Below, in pieces: positions 1-11,865 of a DNA stretch of 64,000 nucleotides. The notes under the pieces were generated by a model that was not told where the DNA came from, searched no databases, and worked only from the letters and a program-made list of their open reading frames with translations. Made by a program: the position numbers and the translations under genes. Position 1 is the stretch's first letter; the number at the start of each line of letters is the position of its first letter. The stretch covers positions 45,886,181 through 45,950,180 of the forward strand of contig CM060307.1 in assembly GCA_030674185.1 (NCBI GenBank), given 5' to 3'. The stretch comes from Monoplex corrugatus. Taxonomy: Eukaryota; Mollusca; Gastropoda; Littorinimorpha; Ranellidae.

Positions 1-66
1 TGTTTGTTTGCTTGGTTGTTTATGTATTTGGTTGTTTGTTTGTTTGTTTTGGTTGTTTGTTTGTAC
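1..66. repeat. (TTTG)n-like simple repeat
   Basis: Irregular runs of TTTG and TTGG at the window edge, directly before the first LINE fragment. No coding content is visible. Confidence 0.7.
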
Positions 67-480
67 TGTTGTACGGTTCTGGGGTGTGGACAGTCAACAC
101 GCAAAGTTAGAACAAAATTGAGGCAACTGAAATGTGGTTTATAAGAAGAATGTTGAGAGTTCCATGGATAGAAAGATAACAAACGAGACAGTCTTGATGG
201 AGGCAGAAACAAGAAGATGATTAATAAAGAAGATTAGGAAAAGACAAGCAACATTTTTAGGACATACTATGAGGAAAGGGGAATTAGAACACCTGGTTAC
301 GAAAGGAAAACTGGAGGGAAAGAGAACACCAGGTAGACCCAGGGAGAAAATACTTGTAGGGTGGCTGAGGAGAGAGAGGGTGGTAGATGTACTTGCAGCG
401 ACAGGGGATAGATTCGTATGGAAGGCCATGGTCGCCAACACTATGCGGCAGGCACATGATGATGATGATGATTGCATGTT
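67..480 (+). mobile_element. RTE-like LINE, 3' fragment (copy 1)
   Basis: Decayed C-terminal end of a non-LTR retrotransposon polyprotein. The clearest part is a reading frame from 269 with MRKGELEHLVTKGKLEGK followed by a TPGRPREKIL motif and a WKAMVANTMRQ ending, which is the tail found after the reverse transcriptase in RTE-type LINEs. The end is a short (GAT)n run at about 457-472, as in the two related copies. Frames are broken upstream. It matches the 3' part of the copies at 1160 and 5690 but lies in the opposite orientation. Confidence 0.75.
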
Positions 481-661
481 TGTTTGTTTGACATGCTTAG
501 TGCTAAAATTAGGTATTAACAAACCCTATGTCTAGAAATTCTTGAAGAATTATTCACTCCCCGTCTCTACAGGAGTACTGTAACTTCTCCACAACAGCCT
601 TGATCTTGATGGAGCACTGATAATCCCAACCAATTACCTAAACACAAGCCGTCCACTCTTC

Positions 662-965
662 CGGCTGTCTGGTTCATTCTTTTGATAGAGTCGTGGACTC
701 AAGATCTGGTGTCTCGAGTTCAGTCCCAGCCCACAACATTAAAAAGTTGATCCGCTCACTACCCAGCTTAAATGTATCCATCATTCTGGTGGTGTTCACT
801 TAGACTAGTGTTTCATAGGTCCCTCCTCCTCCCTATTTCAAGAGACCTTGCCAGCACATAGCGTTTTGCGCAGGTTCAGACAGTCTGCCAGATCGTCGCT
901 GGCAGATGTGGGAGGAGTGCATATGGAATTGTCCCAGCATTTTGAATCCTTCTTAACAAACTCTA
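662..965 (+). mobile_element. tRNA-Leu-derived SINE (copy 1)
   Basis: The head resembles a tRNA: an A-box-like TTGATAGAGTCGTGG, an anticodon-arm-like GGACTCAAGATCTGG (loop CTCAAGA, anticodon CAA) and a B-box-like GAGTTCAGTCCC. The body is shared with copies at 17133, 22118 and 34803, including the TTTCCATCATTCTGGTG-type stretch, a C/T-rich tract and CCTTGCCAG. The SINE assignment is inferred from these shared parts. Confidence 0.7.
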
Positions 966-1064
966 ACCCATACTCCAAACCCAGTCACTATTTTTCCCTT
1001 CCCTTTTGTCTAGGAGCTCTGTACACTCATCTTGGCCCATCTCGCTTAGACCTCTGTACATTCA

Positions 1065-1132
1065 TCTCTATCCACATCTAGAGTAGCTTTATACACTTAT
1101 GTATGTAAAGCTGCTTTAGATGTGGATAGAGA
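1065..1132. repeat. Inverted repeat, 27-bp arms
   Basis: The arms TCTCTATCCACATCTAGAG... and its reverse complement match at about 25 of 27 positions, around a loop of about 14 bases. It lies just before the second LINE fragment. It could be a small foldback element or a remnant; function unknown. Confidence 0.6.
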
Positions 1133-1159
1133 TATACATAAGTGCATACATACGTGTAT

Positions 1160-1695
1160 ACCCACCTTTATATCGTCGTCGTCATGTGCCTTGCCGCATG
1201 GCGTTGGCGATCATAGCCCTCCGCACGAATCTATCCCCTGTAGCTGCAAGTACATCTCCAACCCTCTGTCTTCAGCCACCCTGCAAGTCCGTCCAATATT
1301 TTCTCCCTGGGTCCACCAGGCGTTCTCTTTCCCGCTAGCTTTCCTGTTGTGACCAGGTGTTTTAATTCCCCTTTCCTCATAAAATCTCCTATAAATGTGC
1401 TTGTCTTTTCCAAATCTTTATTAACGATCTTCTTGTGCCTGCCTCCTTCAAGACTGTCTCGTTTGTTTTCTTTGCTGTCCATGGAACTCTCAACATTCCT
1501 CTTAGAAACATCATTTCAGTTGCCTCAATTTTTGTTCTGATTTTGCATGTTGTTGTCCACGCCTCACAACCGTACAACAATATTGGTTCCATATAACATT
1601 AAAGAACTTTCTTCCTGATGTTAACTGATTGGCATTTGTTGGTAAGAACGCTTTTCATCTTCTTGAGTGCTGTTTTGGCTGTTTCTGCCAATACA
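1160..1695 (-). mobile_element. RTE-like LINE, 3' fragment (copy 2)
   Basis: On the minus strand, frames read LLYGCEAW (1592 downward), then FLRGMLRVPWTAKKTNETVL, then after a frameshift MRKGELKHLVTTGKLAGK and GPREKILDGL. This is the same post-RT region as in the longer copy at 5690-8145. It ends at low coordinates in TCGTCGTCGTCATG (minus strand CATGACGACGACGA). It is a pseudogene with at least two frame breaks. Confidence 0.8.
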
Positions 1696-1904
1696 CGGCT
1701 GTTGAATTTGTTTGTTCGTTTTTTGTTGTTGGTTTTTTTTGTTTTTTGGAGGCTGGTGGTGGTGGCGATTAGAAGGTTTGTGACGACTTTTTGCTTAAAA
1801 AAATGCTTTTTATGATATATCCACACGTTTTATTTGTATTTTCTGCCAGTTGAATAAATTTGTCGTTTCAAACGATAAGTCAGTCCTTTTTTTTTTCTAC
1901 CGTC

Positions 1905-2215
1905 GGATCTGAGTCTAGCCTGCGCACGCTATAAATCTCACGGCAGTTGAAAATCGTGAAGAGCAGGGCATTCGCACGGCTGCCAAGATATAAAACATTT
2001 GAGAGATAAGTTGATTTTCCAGATCTCTCCCTTGAAGGCCAATTAGTCTTCTTGCCTTTCTGAAGTCTTGGTAAAAGAATTGGGTGGCGCTGCATTGCGG
2101 CAACGCGCTCTCAAAGGAAAGAGCAGCCCGAGTTTCACATAAAAAATCCACTGTGATAAAAAACAAACAAACAAACAAACAAACAAACAAACAAAAACAA
2201 ACAAACAACAAACAA
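1905..2215 (+). mobile_element. SINE-like element with (AAAC)n tail
   Basis: Shares a body with 13610-13885: CGGCAGTTGAAAATC, GGTGGCGCTGCA and AGCAGCCCGAGTTTCACAT, then AATCCACTGTGA directly followed by an A-rich (AAAC)n tail. The terminal A-rich tail and the second dispersed copy indicate retroposition. The tRNA-like head seen at the second copy is missing or too diverged here. Confidence 0.65.
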
Positions 2216-2556
2216 AAAGACAAACAAACAAAAAGGAAATGATAAAAAGCCCTCTGTATTGTCTATCAGATTCCAGTGCTACTGACAGTTATCACTTTAT
2301 TATTTTGTTATTTCTTTCTGATACATATGCCTTTGTATTCAAAATGTTGGTTTTTGTTTCATTTGATTGTCTGTTTTGTTTTTTGAACGTAGAAAATCAA
2401 ATATCTGCAGCGAGGTGACTATTCACAATGAAGAAGAGTCCATGTTTTAAAGTATAATTCAGATCTATCTTATTCTGAGGACCCTCAGCTGAAACAGAAC
2501 ATCAGTGGTTGGAAGTCGTGTTTCTTTCAGGTTAAGTATTTTCACCTCACGCTTGT
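2216..2556. other. Unannotated AT-rich spacer
   Basis: No convincing ORF, RNA or repeat family seen; ends at the start of the long (GT)n tract. Confidence 0.5.
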
Positions 2557-2559
2557 GTG

Positions 2560-2637
<78 letters not shown>

Positions 2638-3164
2638 TGCGTGTGTGTGTTATGTGTATGTGTGTATGTGTAGTGTTGTGTGTGTGTGCATGCGTGTGTG
2701 TGTATATGCGTGTATGTGGGTATGTGTGTATGTGTGTGTATGTGTGTGTGTTTGTGTGTGTATATGTGAGTGTGTGTGTGTGCGTGCGCGCGCGCGTGTG
2801 TGTGGAGTACGTGCGTGCGCGCGCACGCGTGTGTGTATGTGTGTATGTATGCGTATGGGTGTGAGTGTGTGCGTGTGTGCGTATGTGTGTATGTGTGTGT
2901 GTGTGTGTCTGTATGTGTGTGTGTGAGAGTACGTGCGTGCGCGCGGGCGTGTGTGTATGTGTGTATGTTGTGTGTGTATGTGTGTATGTATGTATGTGTG
3001 TGGCACGTGTGTGTACGTGTGTAAGTATATGTGTGTATGTAGCCTATGAATGTGTGTGTATGTGTGTGTGTGAGTGTTGTATGTGTGTGTGTGTATGTGT
3101 GTGTGTGTATGTGTGCGTGTGTGTGTGTGTGTTTGTGTGTGTGTGGTGTGTGTGTGTGTGTGTG

Positions 3165-3222
<58 letters not shown>
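2557..3222. repeat. (GT)n microsatellite, about 670 bp
   Basis: Two pure (GT)n blocks (about 2557-2635 and 3166-3221) flank a degenerate middle with GTAT, GCGC and GTGC variants. The long Cys-Val and His-Thr ORFs reading through are repeat translations, not genes. Confidence 0.97.
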
Positions 3223-3529
3223 AAGAGAAGGGTGGAGATGTAAGAGGGGTTTCTTCACAGGTCTCCAACGAATTCAGGCAATGTGACAGATATAGGCCAC
3301 TAGGTCTGAAAATTTGCCGAAGAAAAAAAAACTTTAGCCTCCCCCCCCCACCTACCTGACAAAGTTTATGAAGTCCATTACAACTGTCACAATAAAAATC
3401 TGCTAAATACACGAGACCTTTATTTCTAGATGAAAAAGAAAAAAGTAAATGGTTCTAAAGAATTAGTTGTTAATCCAGGTTACTGGTCATGGTTAATTAG
3501 ACTTCACATTAATCAAGACCCCTCCCTTG

Positions 3530-3690
3530 CTCGCTGTCTGTCTCTGTGTTTCTCTATCTCTCTGTCTCAGTCTGTCTGTCTGTCTGTCAGTCTGGCTCAG
3601 TCTCTGTTTCTGTCTCTGATTCTGTCTCTCTGTCTCTGTCTGTCTGTTGTCTGTCTGTCTGTCTGTTGTCTGTCTGTCTCTCTTTTCCTT
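3530..3690. repeat. (TCTG)n / (CTGT)n microsatellite
   Basis: Imperfect TCTG and TCTC tetranucleotide runs. Confidence 0.9.
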
Positions 3691-3761
3691 GTCCGTTTCG
3701 TTAAAGCCACTTGGTGATTTGTGAATGGTTTTAAAACGAAGTACTGACATCAAAAGATGAA

Positions 3762-3947
3762 CTTAGGTTAATAAATCAATAATCTCCATACAACTTAGGT
3801 TAATAAATCAATAATCTCCATACAACTTAGGTTAATAAATCAATAGTCTCTATACAACTTAGGTTAATAACTCAATAGTCTCCATACAACTTAGGTTAAT
3901 AACTCAATATCTCATACAATAGGTTAATAACTCAATAGTCTCCATAC
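3762..3947. repeat. 32-bp tandem repeat, about 6 copies
   Basis: The unit begins AACTTAGGTTAATAAATCAA and ends CTCCATAC. The first two copies are nearly identical, and later ones carry substitutions and small deletions. Confidence 0.9.
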
Positions 3948-4139
3948 TCTTCGTATAGTTGTATCCATATTTGGATTATCACGTCGCATCAGTTTCAGTT
4001 TCTCAAGCGGACGTCTCCGCATTTGGAATGAATTCCATATGCATTAACGTCAACAATAAGTAACCATAATGTGATAAAGAGCAAGAAAAGGAAACAACTG
4101 CATCGTACGCATCTGAGTTAAGAACATTCCTTGTTGTGA

Positions 4140-4330
4140 TGGAGACTTGAGAGCTTGAAGCCTACCCGGGTCTTGATTGGGAGCCAGTGAAGTTTGTAAA
4201 GAAGGGGCTGAATATGATCAGACTTGCGAGTCTTCCGAACAAGTCTTGCATCAGAATTTTGAAGCTTTTGTAGTTTGTCGAGAACGTACTGTGGTCAGCC
4301 AGAAAAGAGAGAATTGTAATAGTTTAATCT
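4140..4330 (-). mobile_element. CR1-like LINE remnant
   Basis: Contains GGGAGCCAGTGAAGTTTG, a central part similar in order to 32565-32720, and a GAGAATTGTAATAGT end that corresponds to the DYCNS-coding segment of the CR1-like fragment at 31975-32788. No intact frame remains. Assignment rests on this similarity. Confidence 0.45.
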
Positions 4331-4645
4331 GAACTGGACAAAGGTAATCAGAACAGGACAAAGGTAATCAGAACAGGACAAAGGTAATCAGAACAGGACA
4401 AAGGTAATCTGAACAGGACAAAGGTAATTTGAACAGGACAAAGGTAATCATGAACAGGACAAGGTAATCGAACAGGACAAGGTAATCAGAACAGGACAAA
4501 GGTAATCTGAACAGGACAAAGGTAATCTGAACAGGACAAAGGTAATCAGAACAGGACAAAGGTAATCAGAACAGGACAAAGGAAATCTGAACAGGACAAA
4601 GGTAATCAGAACAGGACAAAGGTAATCTGAACAGGACAAAGGCAC
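4331..4645. repeat. 20-bp tandem repeat, about 16 copies
   Basis: The unit is close to GAACAGGACAAAGGTAATCA. The array abuts the preceding LINE remnant, whose last bases (TTTAATCTGAAC) resemble the first unit and recur at about 4680. Confidence 0.95.
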
Positions 4646-5689
4646 AGACAGTGCAGCCAAATAGGAGAGAAATATAATAGTTTAATCCCAACAGGACAAA
4701 GGCACTGACCAGTAGTCCTGTTGCATGAGTGGTTAGGTATGGGCAGATAACTGATGTGGCGAATTTCTACATGGGCTGATCAATAAATTTTGGAGACATG
4801 AGACTCAGAGTGACATATTGTCACAGTTCGTAACCCAAGCCTCTAGCTGAAGACATGAACAGAATGTTGGCACCACCAACATGCATGGAAATGGATTGTG
4901 CAAATACAGACGGTGTTTGCTTTGATTTAATGAGGAGGGTTTCCTATCGTCGTTCAGTTTGAGTCTGTTCTCTGTCATCAACATTTTTCCATCTGAGATA
5001 CAGTTCACAACAATCAGATGGTGGAAGAAAATATGTATGAGGAAAAGAATCGAACAGTTGTGTATCATCTACAAAATGACGGACAGGATAGAGCATCCTT
5101 TGACAAACAAAAGAAGGATTTTTGTATACAATATGAAGATACCTGGGCCAAGGATTTAGTCTTGTGGGACATCAATGTGTAAGTCAGCACAGTACGACCT
5201 GTGGTCATTGGCAAAAACATTTGCTGTCACTGAGGTAAGATTTGAACAACGCAAAATTTAAAACAAAACAAAACAACACAGAACAAAACAAAACAAAACA
5301 AAACTGTACTGTAAAGATTTTCTGATCTGTACGGAAGAATACCATGGCCTAAAGTATCAAACGTGCAGACATATCAAGGACAGTCAAAACAGACACATTA
5401 CCACGATCCAAAGCAAGCAGAATGTCATTTATTGCTCTGACAAACGTCGTCTCACTACTGTAATATGGGCGGCAGGCAGACAGAGAACATCAAATAAAAC
5501 CCAGAATGAAACTCCACAGCATCATCATTATCCCTATTGTCATGTATCATCATAGTGTTGGAGGGTTCCACACTTTGTGACTACGGAGGCAGTGTGTAAG
5601 AAGGCACAGGAAAAGATTATGACAACAGCCATAAAACCCTATGCGCTACGGGTCTTGAGTATCCATATGAACACGTTATCATGAACATC
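4646..5689. other. Unannotated spacer
   Basis: About 1 kb without a supported gene. There is an (AAAAC)n-like stretch at 5262-5303. The rest may be old repeat but I recognise no family. Confidence 0.5.
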
Positions 5690-8145
5690 ATTATCATCAT
5701 CATCAAGTGCCTTGCCACATGGCGTTGGCGATCATGGCCTTCCATCTGTTTCTATCCCTTGTTTGCTGGAAGCACCTCTTCCACCCTCTCTGTCCTCAGC
5801 CACCCTGCAAGTCTGTCCAATATTTTCTCCCTGGGTCTACCTGGTGCTCTCTTTCCCTCCAGCTTTCCCGTTGTGACCAGGTGCTCCAATTCCCCTTTCC
5901 TCATAAAATGGCCCGTAAATGTTGCCTGTCTTTTCCTAATCTTCCTTATCAATGATCTTCTTGTGTCTGCCTGCATCAAGACTGTCTCGTTTGTTTTCTT
6001 TGCTGTAGATGGAACTCTCAACATTCTTCTTAGAAACCACATCTCGGTTGCCTCAATCTTGTTCTGGCTTTGCTTGTTGACTGTCCACGCCTCACAACCG
6101 TATGACATTATCGGTTCTACATAACATTCAAGAACTCTCTCCTGATGTTAATTGATAGGCATTTGTTGGTAAGAATGCTTTTCATCTTTTTGAATGCTGT
6201 TTTGGCTTGGCCGATTCTGCTGGCTATTTCTGATGTGCATCTGCCATCTGGTGAAATGATCATTCCCAGATATTTAAACTTATCAACCTGTCTCAGGGTT
6301 GTGCCATTTACTGTTATTTTGCATGAGGGATTTCGTGTTTTTTACTGATCACCATGACTTCAGTCTTCTTGCTGTTTAGTTCCAACCCCTTACCGTTGCT
6401 TTCTATTTCTAGGATATTCACAAGGTTTTGTAGGTCCCTTTCATTTTCTGCAATTAGCACGGTGTCATCTACATATCGAATGTTGTTTATCATTTTTCCT
6501 CCAACCTTTAATACAGGGTTTTCTTCTAGGTTTCTCATGATGTTTTCGCTGTTAAATGAAAACAGATCTGGTGAAAAAAACAACCTTGTCTGACTTCTCT
6601 TTCGGTATTTTGGAAAGAACTTATATCGTTTTCTATTCTCATTGCAGCTGTTTGTTCCCAATACATATTTCTGATTATTCGTCGATCTTTTCCATCAATA
6701 TTGAGTCTTTCTTGGTGGTTAATAATTTCTTCATGTCTTACCCGATCGAAAGCCTTGGTATAATCAACAGAGCATAAATATAAATTCTTATTCATCTCGA
6801 TTGACCTCTCTATGGTAGTTCTTAGGATGTATATGGCGTTAATAGTTCCTTTCCCTTCCACAAATCCACACTTTTCTTCTGCTATTTCTCTTTTGATTCT
6901 ATTCCTTGTCCTCATTATGATTATTCTTAATGGGATTTTTGTTACATGACTCATCAAGCTGATTATGCGATGGAGTCCATATTCTATAGCCCCTGTCTTC
7001 TTTCGAAGTGCAATGAAAATTGATTTTGACATATCTTTGGGGATTTTTCCAGTGTCATAAATTTCATGTAGGAGGATTGTTATTTTTTCAATACCAAATT
7101 CCTCCAGGGCTTCAATCATCTCTGTAGTAATGTTGTCTGGTCCTGAGGCTTTTCCTGGTTTCATCTTTTTCAGTGCTGCTCTAACTTCATCTTTCATTAT
7201 GGGTGGTCCTTCAACGTTCTTTCTGATAATGTGTTCTTCGTTTCTGTCATCTTCAAAAAGGTCTTTAATGTACTCTCCCCGTCTATCTAATATTTTGTCT
7301 TTTTCCATGATAAGTGTACCATCTTTCATTTTTAAGCAACCAGTTGATGTGCATGTATTTTTCCTGTGGACAATTTCTTCAATTCGTCTGTACGTACCCT
7401 GAGGATTCGTTTTTGTGTCGGTCTTCTATTTCTTTGCATTTTGTTTTCAGCCAAGCTTCCTTAACTTCATTGCACCTATTCCTGAATTCTCTTTTTATCT
7501 TCCTGTACATCTCCTCGTTTTTCTCTGTTCCTCCATCAAGCCTTGAATTTCTTTTGTTATCCAGTTCTTTTTTGCTTTTCTGTCTACTTTAGGGATTTCT
7601 TCACAAGCTTCATTTATCGAATTTCTCAACTTTGTCCATTGTTCCTCACTGTCACCAACGTCTTTCAGAGCACTGAATTTGTTTTGAACATGTACGTTAA
7701 TTTTTTTACGTATCACTTCATCTGTCTTTAAGAGTCCAAGATTCAGTTTGATGTTGCTTTTGGTCTGTTTCTTTTTCATTAATTTCAGCCTTAATCTTCC
7801 CACTCCAGGATTGTGGTCACTGTTGCAATCTGAGCCTGGTAGTGGTTTTGCTGTCAGTAAAGAAATTCTAAATCTTTTATTGATCAGGATGAAGTCAATT
7901 TGATTTTTAGTATTATCTCCTGGACTCATCCAAGTCCATTTTCTTCTATTAGGCTGCTCAAACCAGGTGTTTCCTACTATGAACTCATTAATCTGTGCCC
8001 ACTCTACGAGTTTCCTTCCCTTTTCATTTTGTGCACCAAGGCCATGAGGTCCAGCTATATCCTCCACCCTATCCTGTCCCACTTTAGCATTAACATATCC
8101 CATTATTATTGTAACTTCTTGTGATTTATATTGAAACATGGCACC
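5690..8145 (-). mobile_element. RTE-like LINE with endonuclease and RT, 5' truncated, degenerate
   Basis: The longest LINE copy, read on the minus strand from about 8145. The C-terminal half of an APE-type endonuclease comes first: MGYVNAKVGQDR, VGNTWFEQPNRRKWTWMSPG, QIDFILINKRF, then SDHNPGVGRL. Reverse transcriptase follows from about 7330 (KKMKPGKASGPDNITTEMIE, SVDYTKAFDRVRH, and the YVDD box at 6464-6475). The post-RT tail reads CEAWTVNKQSQNKIEATEM, MRKGELEHLVTTGKLEGK and GRPREKILD, and ends in (GAT)n. The N-terminal part of the endonuclease is missing. Frames break between endonuclease and RT, near 6535-6600 just before YVDD, and between YVDD and the tail, so it is not active. The family call is based on domain order and these motifs. 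Confidence 0.9.
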
Positions 8146-8164
8146 TGAAAACAAACCAGTATAA

Positions 8165-8510
8165 GAAGTTAGACTCCTTTGACTGATGTGCCAAAGTAGG
8201 ATTTTGGGCATTGAATGGACGACAGACGATAAGATAAAGTCATCAGGCAGACGGATCCCAGTGGCCACCGGACATCGTCTACATGCACTGACTGAGTTAG
8301 CTGGGCCATGTTCCTGGACTGCCGTCTTCCAAGCCTCCTGGCCAGATTCTGATCTGGAACCAGTGGGACAACAAGGGATAGAAAGACTGAAGGTGATCTG
8401 GCGCCAGACGGTTGACAGGGACCCACAACTGATGGACAGACACTGGAGTGATGCCCTGAGACTCTCTGACGACAGAGATTGTTGGAGCGCTTTTGCGGGA
8501 ACTTCTAAGT
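8165..8510 (+). mobile_element. LINE C-terminal fragment, opposite orientation
   Basis: A plus-strand frame from 8186 contains VIWRQTVDRDPQLMDRHWSD then ALRLSDDRDCWSAFAG. This resembles the TWRRTV...DR..W ending of LINE-type polyproteins, from a family distinct from the neighbouring RTE copy. It lies directly against the truncated 5' end of that copy, with the two heads facing each other. No intact gene. Confidence 0.5.
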
Positions 8511-9099
8511 CTAAAGTAATATTCATACTAAAATTTTCTTTTGTACCAAGCTATCCAAAATAGATTACTGTGTATTTTATTACTGATTTTTGTTTTATTC
8601 ATGCCAAGGTGAGAACATATTTTGTCACCAAGAAAGAAAAAAGAAGCTCCGAAAATAGAGAACAACAGAAATGGCAACAATGCCTCATGTGACTGTCCTT
8701 GGGTGGAGACCAAGTTGTAAAGCATGTCTTTCATCTCCCTCCTTGTCCAACTATCAGCACTGCTGTGTCTTCCCGCTGTCATGTACATGACGCTAACAGC
8801 ACCTGACAAGTCTTCAACAACATGCTGTCATCCTGTCCACCTGACGGCCTTACACTAGACCCACAATTTTTCACTCCCTTACCTCCCCCTCCTCCCTCTC
8901 AACTTCTTTGAAAAGTTTGCAGTCTAAAAAATTCATCGCCTTTCACGGAAATAATAGTTTGTATGTTTCTTTTTTATATCCAATGAAAACATGTACCTTC
9001 GTCCTTTTTTTGTTCTTGTTCTATGTCTTCCTAATCCATTTGTACTGACCTGATCTGCTACTACTGATTTTGCCTGAGACACATATGCGCACACACATA
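8511..9099. other. Unannotated spacer
   Basis: No gene, RNA or repeat family recognised. Confidence 0.5.
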
Positions 9100-9352
9100 C
9101 AGACACATACATACATACATACATACATACATACATACATAGGGCCTACATACAAGTATACATACACACACATACATGCATAATACATACAGAATACATA
9201 CATACATAAATACATACATACATACATATATATATACATACATACATACATACATACATATACATAATACATACATACATACATACATACATACATACAT
9301 ACATACATACATACATACATACATACATACATACATACATACATACAACCAT
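9100..9352. repeat. (CATA)n microsatellite
   Basis: Long CATA/TACA runs; the Tyr-Val-Cys-Met ORFs here are repeat translations. Confidence 0.97.
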
Positions 9353-9694
9353 GGACACACACACGCACACGCACACACGTCACGGGTAGAAAAGGTCTGA
9401 CGGAAAGACAGAACAGCGACGTACTATTGTTAATAAAGAAAAAAAAATGTTGATTAGTTTACTTAGTGGTGCTGGAAGGGATAATTTTCAGAGGAGAGTT
9501 GAAACAAAGAAGAATGTTAGTATGATGGACTGAATGTGGAAACTGACTGCAGGCAATGGGGGTGTGGTAAGACACAGGACGCTGCCATGTTTTCTTTTTC
9601 TTTTAAAATTTTTTTTTTTACCACATGAGGAAGTTGGTGGATTCTAGTATCAGCAGACAAACGAAGAGACGAAAAGGTTCACTTAAGCGGAGCT
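9353..9694. other. Unannotated spacer
   Basis: No gene seen. Ends at the start of the large minisatellite. Confidence 0.5.
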
Positions 9695-11562
9695 TAAGTA
9701 GACAGTAGACAGTAGACAGTAGAGTAGTCTGTTTGGTACGTACTTAAGATTGGTACAAAGTAGACTGGTCTGTTTAGTACGTACTTAAATTAAGATTGGT
9801 ACAGATTAGATTAGTCTGTTTGGTACGTGCTTAAGATTGGCACAGAGAGTAGATAGATTAGTCTATTTGGTACGTGCTTAAGATTGGCACAGATTAAATT
9901 AGTCTGTTTGGTACGTGCTTAAGATTGGCACAGAGTAGATAAGTCTGTTTGGTACGTACCGAAGATTGGTACAGAGTAGATTAGTCTGTTTGGTACGTAC
10001 TTAAGATTGGCACAAAGTAGATTGGTCTGTTTGGTACGTACTTAAGATTGGTACAGATTAAATTAGTCTGTTTGGTACGTACTTAAGATTGGCACAGAAT
10101 AGATTGGTCTGTTTGGTACGTACTTCAGATTGGTACAGAATAGACTGGACTGTTTGGTACGTATTTAAGATTGGTACAAAGTAGATTAGTCTGTTTGGTA
10201 CGTACTTAAGATTGGTACAGATTAGATTAGTCTGTTTGGTACGTACTTAAGATTGGTACAGATTAGATTAGTCTCTTTGGTACAGAGTAGATTAGTCTGT
10301 TTGGTACGTACTTAAGATCGGTACAAAGTAGATTAGTCTGTTTGGTACGTACTTAAGATTGGCACAAAGTAGATTGGTCTGTTTGGTACGTACTTAAGAT
10401 TGGTACTAAATAGACTGGTCTGTTTGGTACGTACTTAAGATTGGTACTAAATAGACTGGTCTGTTTGGTACGTACTTAAGATTGGTACAGATTAGATTAG
10501 TCTGTTTTGTACGTACTTAAGATTGGTACAGATTAGATTAGTCTGTTTGATACGTACTTAAGATTGGTACAGATTAGATTAGTCTGTTTTGTACGTACTT
10601 AAGATTGGTACAGATTAGATTAGTCTGTTTTGTACGTACTTAAGATTGGTACAGATTAGATTAGTCTGTTTTGTACATACTAAAGATTGGCACAGAGTAG
10701 ATTAGTCTGTTTGGTACAGAGTAGATTAGTCTGTTTGGTACGTACTTTAGATTAGTAAAGAGTAGATTAGTCTGTTTGATAGGTACTTAAGATTGATACA
10801 AAATAGATTAGTGTGTTTGGTGCGTACTCCAGATTGGTACAGAGTAGATTGGTACAGATTAGATTAGTATGTTTTGTACGTACTAAAGATTTGCACAGAG
10901 TAGATTAGTCTGTTTGGTAAAGAGTAGATTAGTCTGTTTGGTACAGAGTAGATTAGTCTGTTTGGTACAGAGTAGATTAGTCTGTTTGGTAAAGAGTAGA
11001 TTAGTCTGTTTGGTACAGAGTAGATTAGTCTGTTTGGTACAGAGTAGATTAGTCTGTTTGGTACAGAGTAGATTAGTCTGTTTGGTACAGAGTAGATTAG
11101 TCTGTTTGGTACAGAGTAGATTAGTCTGTTTGGTACGTACTTCACATTGGTACAGAGAAAATTAGTCTGTTTGGTACGTACTTAAGATTGGTACAGAGTA
11201 GACTGGTCTTTTTGGTACGTGCTTAAGATTGGTACAGAGTAGACTGGTCTATTTGGTACGTACTTAAGATTGGTACAGAGTAGACTGGTCTTTTTGGTAC
11301 GTGCTTAAGATTGGTACAGAGTAGACTGGTCTGTTTGGTACGTACTTAAGATCGGTACAAAGTAGATTAGTCTGTTTGGTACGTACTTAAGATCGGTACA
11401 GAGTAGATTAGTCTGTTTGGTACGTACTTAAGATCGGTACAAAGTAGATTAGGCTGTTTGGTACGTACTTAAGATCGGTACAAAGTAGATTAGTCTGTTT
11501 GGTACGTACTTAAGATTGGTACAGAGTAGATTAGTCTGTTTGGTACGTACTTAAGATTGGCA
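9695..11562. repeat. Large minisatellite with 41-bp and 24-bp units
   Basis: About 45 copies. The 41-bp unit contains GATTAGTCTGTTTGGTACGT then ACTTAAGATTGGTACAGAG. A sub-array at about 10905-11130 has ten copies of a 24-bp form that lacks the 17-bp GTACTTAAGATTGGTAC block. The ORFs with RLVCLVQS or RLIYSVPN repeats are the 24-bp units translated and are not genes. Confidence 0.97.
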
Positions 11563-11571
11563 CACAAAAAC

Positions 11572-11865
11572 ATGATATGATACGATACGATACGATACGA
11601 TACGATACGACACTATACGATACAATACTGTACAATACAATACAGTACAGACGTTACTATACTATACTATACTATACTATACTATACTATACTATACTAT
11701 ACTATACTATACTATACTATACTATACTATACTATACTATACTAAACTATACTATACTATACTATACTATACTATACTATACTATACTATACGAGACGAG
11801 ACGAGACGATACAATGCAGTGCAATGCAATACAGAGCAATATCATAAATACAAGACAAGACAAGA
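11572..11865. repeat. Pentanucleotide mosaic (GATAC)n/(ACTAT)n/(GAGAC)n
   Basis: A 5-bp period throughout. The unit changes in blocks from GATAC to ACTAT (about 11655-11790) to GAGAC, with ACAAT variants, and ends in ACAAG repeats. Confidence 0.95.

Noticed and set aside
2505..3412. Long Cys/Val and His/Thr ORFs on both strands
   Set aside because: They are translations of a (GT)n tract, open only because the repeat lacks stop codons.
10864..11165. ORFs with RLIYSVPN or RLVCLVQS repeats
   Set aside because: Produced by the 24-bp minisatellite unit.
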